A DNA stretch of 64,000 bases, taken from contig JAFVYL010000035.1 of assembly GCA_017508665.1 (NCBI GenBank), positions 1 through 64,000 of the forward strand, written 5' to 3'. The notes below the pieces were generated by a model, which saw only the letters and a list, made by a program, of their open reading frames with translations, ran no database searches and was not told the DNA's origin. The translations under genes and the position numbers were made by a program. The DNA is from Clostridia bacterium. Its GTDB lineage: Bacteria; Bacillota; Clostridia; Oscillospirales; CAG-272. This document shows, piece after piece, positions 60,273 through 64,000 of the stretch. The stretch's first letter is position 1. Each line of letters opens with the position of its first letter.

Positions 60273-61697
60273 ATGCTCAATATAAGCGATCACAAGAGCA
60301 TTGAAAAGGTTGTGCGCCACTTTGAGGAGTTCTCTGCCATCCCCCACGGCTCGGGAAACACCTCAATGATTGCGGATTACCTTGTTGATTTTGCAAAAAA
60401 AAGAAATTTAGACTATTCAAGGGATGCTGCTGACAACGTAATTATACGTAAGGCGGCAACAAAGGGATACGAAGGAAGGCCCGGTATAATATTCCAAGGT
60501 CATCTTGATATGGTAGCCGAGAAAAAGCCCGGATCTGATATTGATATGGAGAAGGACGGCTTAAAGCTGTACCGTGACGGTGACTTTCTGCGCGCTGAAA
60601 ACACAACGCTCGGCGGTGATGACGGAGTCGCTTTGGCATATGCGCTCGCTGTGCTCGACTCGGACGATATACCGCATCCTGACTTTGAAGCGGTATTTAC
60701 CTCGGACGAGGAAATAGGACTGCTCGGTGCGGTAGCTATAAACCCCGATGAGATAAAGGGCAGACTGCTCATAAACATCGACTCCGATGAGGAGGGAGTG
60801 TTTACCGTAGGCTGTGCGGGCGGTATGAGAAGCGATATTACCCTTCCCGTTCGCCGTACGAATTCAGGAGATAACTCTTTTAGAGTTAAGGTATCCGGAT
60901 TCAAGGGTGGTCACAGCGGTGTTGAGATCGATAAGGGACGAGTAAACGCTAATAAAGCACTCGTTGAAATAATATCCAGCATAGGCGACATAAGCATCAA
61001 GGATATACGCGGCGGAAATGCCGACAATGCTATACCGCGCGAAGCCGAATGTGTATTCTCATCAAGCTACGATCACACAGCTCTCATAACCAAGCTCGGC
61101 AACAGCCTAAAGGATAAGTATGCCGATATAGAGCCAAGCATTGAGGTTTCGGTAGAAAAGATCGACTATCCGGTAGCGGGAGTATCAGTCGAGGATTCTT
61201 CCCGTCTTATTTCCCTACTCGCCAAGCTTCCCTCGGGAATTATTGCCATGAGCACGGACGTCGTGGGGCTTGTGGAAACTTCGCTGAATATGGGTATTTT
61301 AAAGCTTGAGTCAGACAAAGCCGAGGTCTCATTCTCGGTAAGATCGGCAAAGGGTACGGAAAAGGAAAAGCTCAGCCACAGACTTGAAGAAATTGCATCC
61401 GAGCACGGCGCAAGCTACTCTACCCGCGGAGAATATCCCGCGTGGGAGTACAAGAAGGACTCGCATCTGCGCGAGGTAATGAAGAAGGTGTACGAGGATA
61501 TGTACGGCACCTCTCCCGAGATAGTTATAATTCATGCAGGACTTGAGTGCGGTATTTTCTCCGAGAAGCTCGAAGGCATAGACTGCGTATCGATAGGCCC
61601 TAACAACTACGATATACACACTACAGAGGAAAGACTTTCGCTCTCATCGCTTGAGAGAGTATGGGAATTTCTCCTGCGTGTTCTCCGCGAGATATAA
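60273..61697 (+). CDS. pepD: M20 family aminoacyl-histidine dipeptidase (beta-Ala-His dipeptidase)
   Basis: 474 residues from the ATG at 60273, with GGAGG five nt upstream; an in-frame GTG at 60267 is rejected. Zinc and catalytic motifs of the M20C group are FQGHLDMV (His77, Asp79), LGGDDGVA, TSDEEIG with the catalytic Glu, INIDSDEEG and a late His in the C-terminal IIHAGLECG segment. A dimerisation lid domain (FKGGHSGVEIDKGR) is inserted. It hydrolyses dipeptides in the cytoplasm. Its stop is 62 nt before the M29 gene, which it probably co-expresses. Confidence 0.92.
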   Translation: MLNISDHKSIEKVVRHFEEFSAIPHGSGNTSMIADYLVDFAKKRNLDYSRDAADNVIIRKAATKGYEGRPGIIFQGHLDMVAEKKPGSDIDMEKDGLKLYRDGDFLRAENTTLGGDDGVALAYALAVLDSDDIPHPDFEAVFTSDEEIGLLGAVAINPDEIKGRLLINIDSDEEGVFTVGCAGGMRSDITLPVRRTNSGDNSFRVKVSGFKGGHSGVEIDKGRVNANKALVEIISSIGDISIKDIRGGNADNAIPREAECVFSSSYDHTALITKLGNSLKDKYADIEPSIEVSVEKIDYPVAGVSVEDSSRLISLLAKLPSGIIAMSTDVVGLVETSLNMGILKLESDKAEVSFSVRSAKGTEKEKLSHRLEEIASEHGASYSTRGEYPAWEYKKDSHLREVMKKVYEDMYGTSPEIVIIHAGLECGIFSEKLEGIDCVSIGPNNYDIHTTEERLSLSSLERVWEFLLRVLREI

Positions 61698-61759
61698 GCT
61701 TCGGAAAATGTCGAAAAATATGACAAATCAAAGATTTTTACAATGAAGGGATATAAAAA

Positions 61760-62986
61760 ATGACAAAAACAAGACTTAAAAAATATGCTAACCTCATCGC
61801 AAGATGCGGTGTAAACGTACAGAAGGGACAGGAGGTATACATCACCGCAGAGCTCGACCAACCCGAGTTCGTAAAGATGGTTGTTGACGAATGCTACAAG
61901 GCAGGCGCAAAGAAGGTAACCGTGGATTTCTCCTACGGTCCGCTCACTCGCTCACACGTTAAGTACTGCAAGACCGACGTACTCGGATCGCTTGACAAAT
62001 GGCAGATAGAGAGATGGGAGCATCAAGTAGAGGTTCTCCCCTGCAAGATTTACCTCATTTCAGAGGATCCCGATGAGCTTGAAGGCGTAGATCAGAAGAA
62101 GCTCGCCAAGTCTATGGCTATGCGTTCTAAGATCATAAAGCCCATAAGAGCAAGAATGGAAAACAAATATCAGTGGTGTATCGCTGCAGTGCCCGGTAAA
62201 AAGTGGGCTAAGAAGATTTTCCCCGGTGAGCGCGCAAGCAAGGCGGAAGAGCTCCTTTGGGAAGCTATACTCAACACCTCCAGAGTTGACGACGATCCTA
62301 TCGCTGCATGGGATAAGCATAATGCGGATCTGCTCAAGAGATGCGATTATCTTAACTCTCTCGGAATCAAGAGTCTCCATTACACCGCGAGCAACGGCAC
62401 AGACTTCACCGTAGGTCTTATCCCCGAAGCTACCTTCCAGGGCGGAGGCGAGTGTGCACTCGGCTCAGGAATATATTTTAATCCCAACATTCCCTCGGAG
62501 GAGGTATTCACCTCTCCTATGAAGGGCGAGGCTGAGGGCATTGTCTACTCCTCGCGCCCTCTCTGCTACAACGGTGTTCTCATCGATAATTTCTGGATCA
62601 AATTTGAGGGTGGCAAGGCTGTTGAGGTCGGCGCTGAAAAGAATGAGGAAGCACTCCGCGAGCTTATAAATATGGACGAAAATGCTGCTTACCTCGGTGA
62701 ATGCGCTCTTGTTCCCTACTCCTCTCCTATTCGCGAGAGCGGACTTCTCTTCTACAACACTCTCTTTGATGAAAATGCGGCGTGCCATCTTGCGCTCGGC
62801 AGAGGATTTACCAACCTTATCCGCGACTATGAGAATATGACTGAGGAAGAGTGCCACAAGCTCGGTATCAACGACTCTATAGTACATGAGGACTTCATGA
62901 TAGGTACTGCCGACATGTCGATAGTTGCTACTACCTCTGACGGTAAGACCGTTCAGATCTTCAGGGACGGCGAGTGGGCATTCTAA
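61760..62986 (+). CDS. M29 family aminopeptidase (AmpS/PepS type)
   Basis: 408 residues, the standard length of thermophilic-type M29 aminopeptidases. Recognisable family segments include CGVNVQKGQEVYI at the start, the metal site Glu in FQGGGECALGSG and in KGEAEGIVY, LGECALVP with another Glu, FYNTLFDENAACHLALG with Tyr, Asp, Glu and His, and the C-terminal IVHEDFMIGTADMSI. It removes a wide range of N-terminal residues and is cytoplasmic. AAGGG lies upstream of the ATG; a stem-loop follows at 63006. Confidence 0.93.
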   Translation: MTKTRLKKYANLIARCGVNVQKGQEVYITAELDQPEFVKMVVDECYKAGAKKVTVDFSYGPLTRSHVKYCKTDVLGSLDKWQIERWEHQVEVLPCKIYLISEDPDELEGVDQKKLAKSMAMRSKIIKPIRARMENKYQWCIAAVPGKKWAKKIFPGERASKAEELLWEAILNTSRVDDDPIAAWDKHNADLLKRCDYLNSLGIKSLHYTASNGTDFTVGLIPEATFQGGGECALGSGIYFNPNIPSEEVFTSPMKGEAEGIVYSSRPLCYNGVLIDNFWIKFEGGKAVEVGAEKNEEALRELINMDENAAYLGECALVPYSSPIRESGLLFYNTLFDENAACHLALGRGFTNLIRDYENMTEEECHKLGINDSIVHEDFMIGTADMSIVATTSDGKTVQIFRDGEWAF

Positions 62987-63005
62987 TATTCTGAATATAA
63001 AATGA

Positions 63006-63058
63006 TTAAAGCCATAACGATGCATTGATTGCAAAGTTATGGCTTTAACCTTTTATTT
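63006..63058. terminator. Intrinsic terminator between convergent M29 and oxidoreductase genes
   Basis: TTAAAGCCATAAC (63006-63018) pairs with GTTATGGCTTTAA (63036-63048), then CCTTTTATTT. Confidence 0.75.
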
Positions 63059-63072
63059 GAGAACTTTTATTG

Positions 63073-64000
63073 TCATTTTAGATGTTTTTCTATAGCTTTT
63101 TCAGCCATTTTGATTCCGTCAGTAGCAGATGAAACTATGCCTCCGGCATAACCCGCGCCTTCTCCCGTAGGATATACACCGTCGAAATTCGGGGCGCATC
63201 CGTCATCCCCTCTCTCAATTCTTATCGGAGATGTAGTCCTTGTCTCAGGGCCTGTAAGAGCTGCATCCGGATAATAATATCCCGATAGCCAATCATTAAA
63301 GTCCGGCATAGCAGCACTTATAGATTCGGGTATATAGTCCGGCATATAATCGTAGGGGGATGCCTCGATAACGCCTATAGGATAGCTGGGAGTAACCCCG
63401 GAAAATCCTCCGCACTTACCCGTCTTTAGATCGGATAATTTTATCGCGGGAGCTTTGTATGAATTACTCAATCCGTATGCGCGACTCTCTATCTGCCGCT
63501 GTAATTCAATACCTGCCAAAGGATCATCGGATCTGAGATCCTCAGGTGTAACCGATACTAAGATAGCCGCGTTTGAGTTATCTGCCATTCTCGCATACTC
63601 ACTCATACCGTTAGTGACTATAGCACCCGCCTCGCTTGTAGCAGCTACTACCTCACCGCCCGGACACATGCAAAAGCTATATACACTCCTACCCGAGGGG
63701 AGATGCGTCACAAGGTGATAGGATGCGCTCTCCACGACCTCGGATGAGGCATCACGGTAAATTATCTTGTTTATATACTCTCTCGGATGCTCTATTCTCA
63801 TACCGATACCAAAGCCCTTAGCCTTCATATGAAGGCCTTTTTCTTTTAGATGGCACACAGTATCTCGCGCTGAATGTCCTATCGCAAGTATGAGTGTATC
63901 GGTATCAAGCGTAAGTGTCTGACCGTCGCGCTCGTACATGACTCCAACGAGAGTATCATTCTTGACGGTGATGTCGGTAAGTCTTGCTGAAAAGATGAAC
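63073..64000 (-). CDS. FAD-dependent oxidoreductase, C-terminal part (5' end outside window)
   Basis: The frame stays open through the right edge (a Phe-Ile-Phe-containing stretch precedes the first visible ATG at 63939), so only the C-terminal 309 residues are seen. Typical features are LILAIGHSARDT (a NAD/FAD-binding beta-alpha-beta variant), GFGIGMRIEHPREYIN, CMCPGGEVVAATSE, and the flavoprotein C-terminal motif GVYPTGEGAGYAGGIVSSATDG. This matches a conserved bacterial family annotated as NAD(P)/FAD-dependent oxidoreductase; the substrate is not known. The N-terminal FAD GxGxxG motif would lie outside. Confidence 0.85.
   Translation of the reverse strand, partial: FIFSARLTDITVKNDTLVGVMYERDGQTLTLDTDTLILAIGHSARDTVCHLKEKGLHMKAKGFGIGMRIEHPREYINKIIYRDASSEVVESASYHLVTHLPSGRSVYSFCMCPGGEVVAATSEAGAIVTNGMSEYARMADNSNAAILVSVTPEDLRSDDPLAGIELQRQIESRAYGLSNSYKAPAIKLSDLKTGKCGGFSGVTPSYPIGVIEASPYDYMPDYIPESISAAMPDFNDWLSGYYYPDAALTGPETRTTSPIRIERGDDGCAPNFDGVYPTGEGAGYAGGIVSSATDGIKMAEKAIEKHLK

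Overview
The window looks like chromosome of an anaerobic, low-to-mid-GC Firmicute of class Clostridia, probably a gut fibre degrader. The basis is a SCIFF peptide with its radical SAM maturase (a clostridial marker), strong AGGAGG ribosome binding sites, sigma-A promoters with 17-nt spacers, the Obg/Der/TypA/DUF512 gene set and many plant-glycan enzymes. The species cannot be named from the sequence. No tRNA, rRNA, CRISPR array, insertion sequence or prophage was seen.

Region 1 (1-14.5 kb) is a carbohydrate-use region aimed at pectin side chains: the end of a probable sugar kinase and AraD (L-ribulose-5-phosphate 4-epimerase), an uncharacterised 916-aa glycosidase-like protein, a CE6-like acetylesterase, a GH2 beta-mannosidase-like enzyme, an operon of a NodB-fold protein, GH78 alpha-L-rhamnosidase, SGNH esterase and RpiB-type isomerase, and a GH127 beta-L-arabinofuranosidase. 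None of these enzymes has a signal peptide, so they should work in the cytoplasm on imported oligosaccharides. No transporter or dedicated regulator lies inside the window.

Region 2 (14.5-24.3 kb) holds a YccF membrane protein, the SCIFF ranthipeptide system (precursor, maturase, then a PLP decarboxylase-like gene 1 nt downstream), a membrane-anchored phosphodiesterase-fold protein, a CofE-like ligase, glutamate dehydrogenase, a polysaccharide flippase and a small lipoprotein. Region 3 (24.3-39.4 kb) is housekeeping: a minus-strand run cysS, Sel1-repeat gene, DUF512 radical SAM, der, obg, typA from a TTGACA/TAAAAT promoter, and a plus-strand run starting with an FtsK/SpoIIIE translocase that carries a roughly 600-residue acidic linker.

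Region 4 (39.4-49.2 kb) has a polysaccharide deacetylase, a large secreted helical protein, a 1259-aa SF1 helicase-nuclease fusion, a GH20 hexosaminidase and YajC. Region 5 (49.2-54.9 kb) is AT-richer and looks accessory: a secreted cysteine-peptidase-like protein with about 12 Cys/His repeats, two paralogous lipoproteins, and between them a 25-codon remnant of a second peptidase gene that records a partly deleted tandem duplication. An ECF sigma factor / DUF4367 membrane protein pair is divergent from it. Region 6 (54.9-64 kb) is housekeeping again: a TIGR04086 membrane protein, pyridoxamine kinase, MurA, a DUF3810 metallopeptidase-like membrane protein, three peptidases (M18, M20/PepD, M29) and a truncated FAD-dependent oxidoreductase at the right edge.

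Functions are assigned from recognised motifs and family memory, not from searches. Start codons were moved where the ribosome binding site favoured a different codon.
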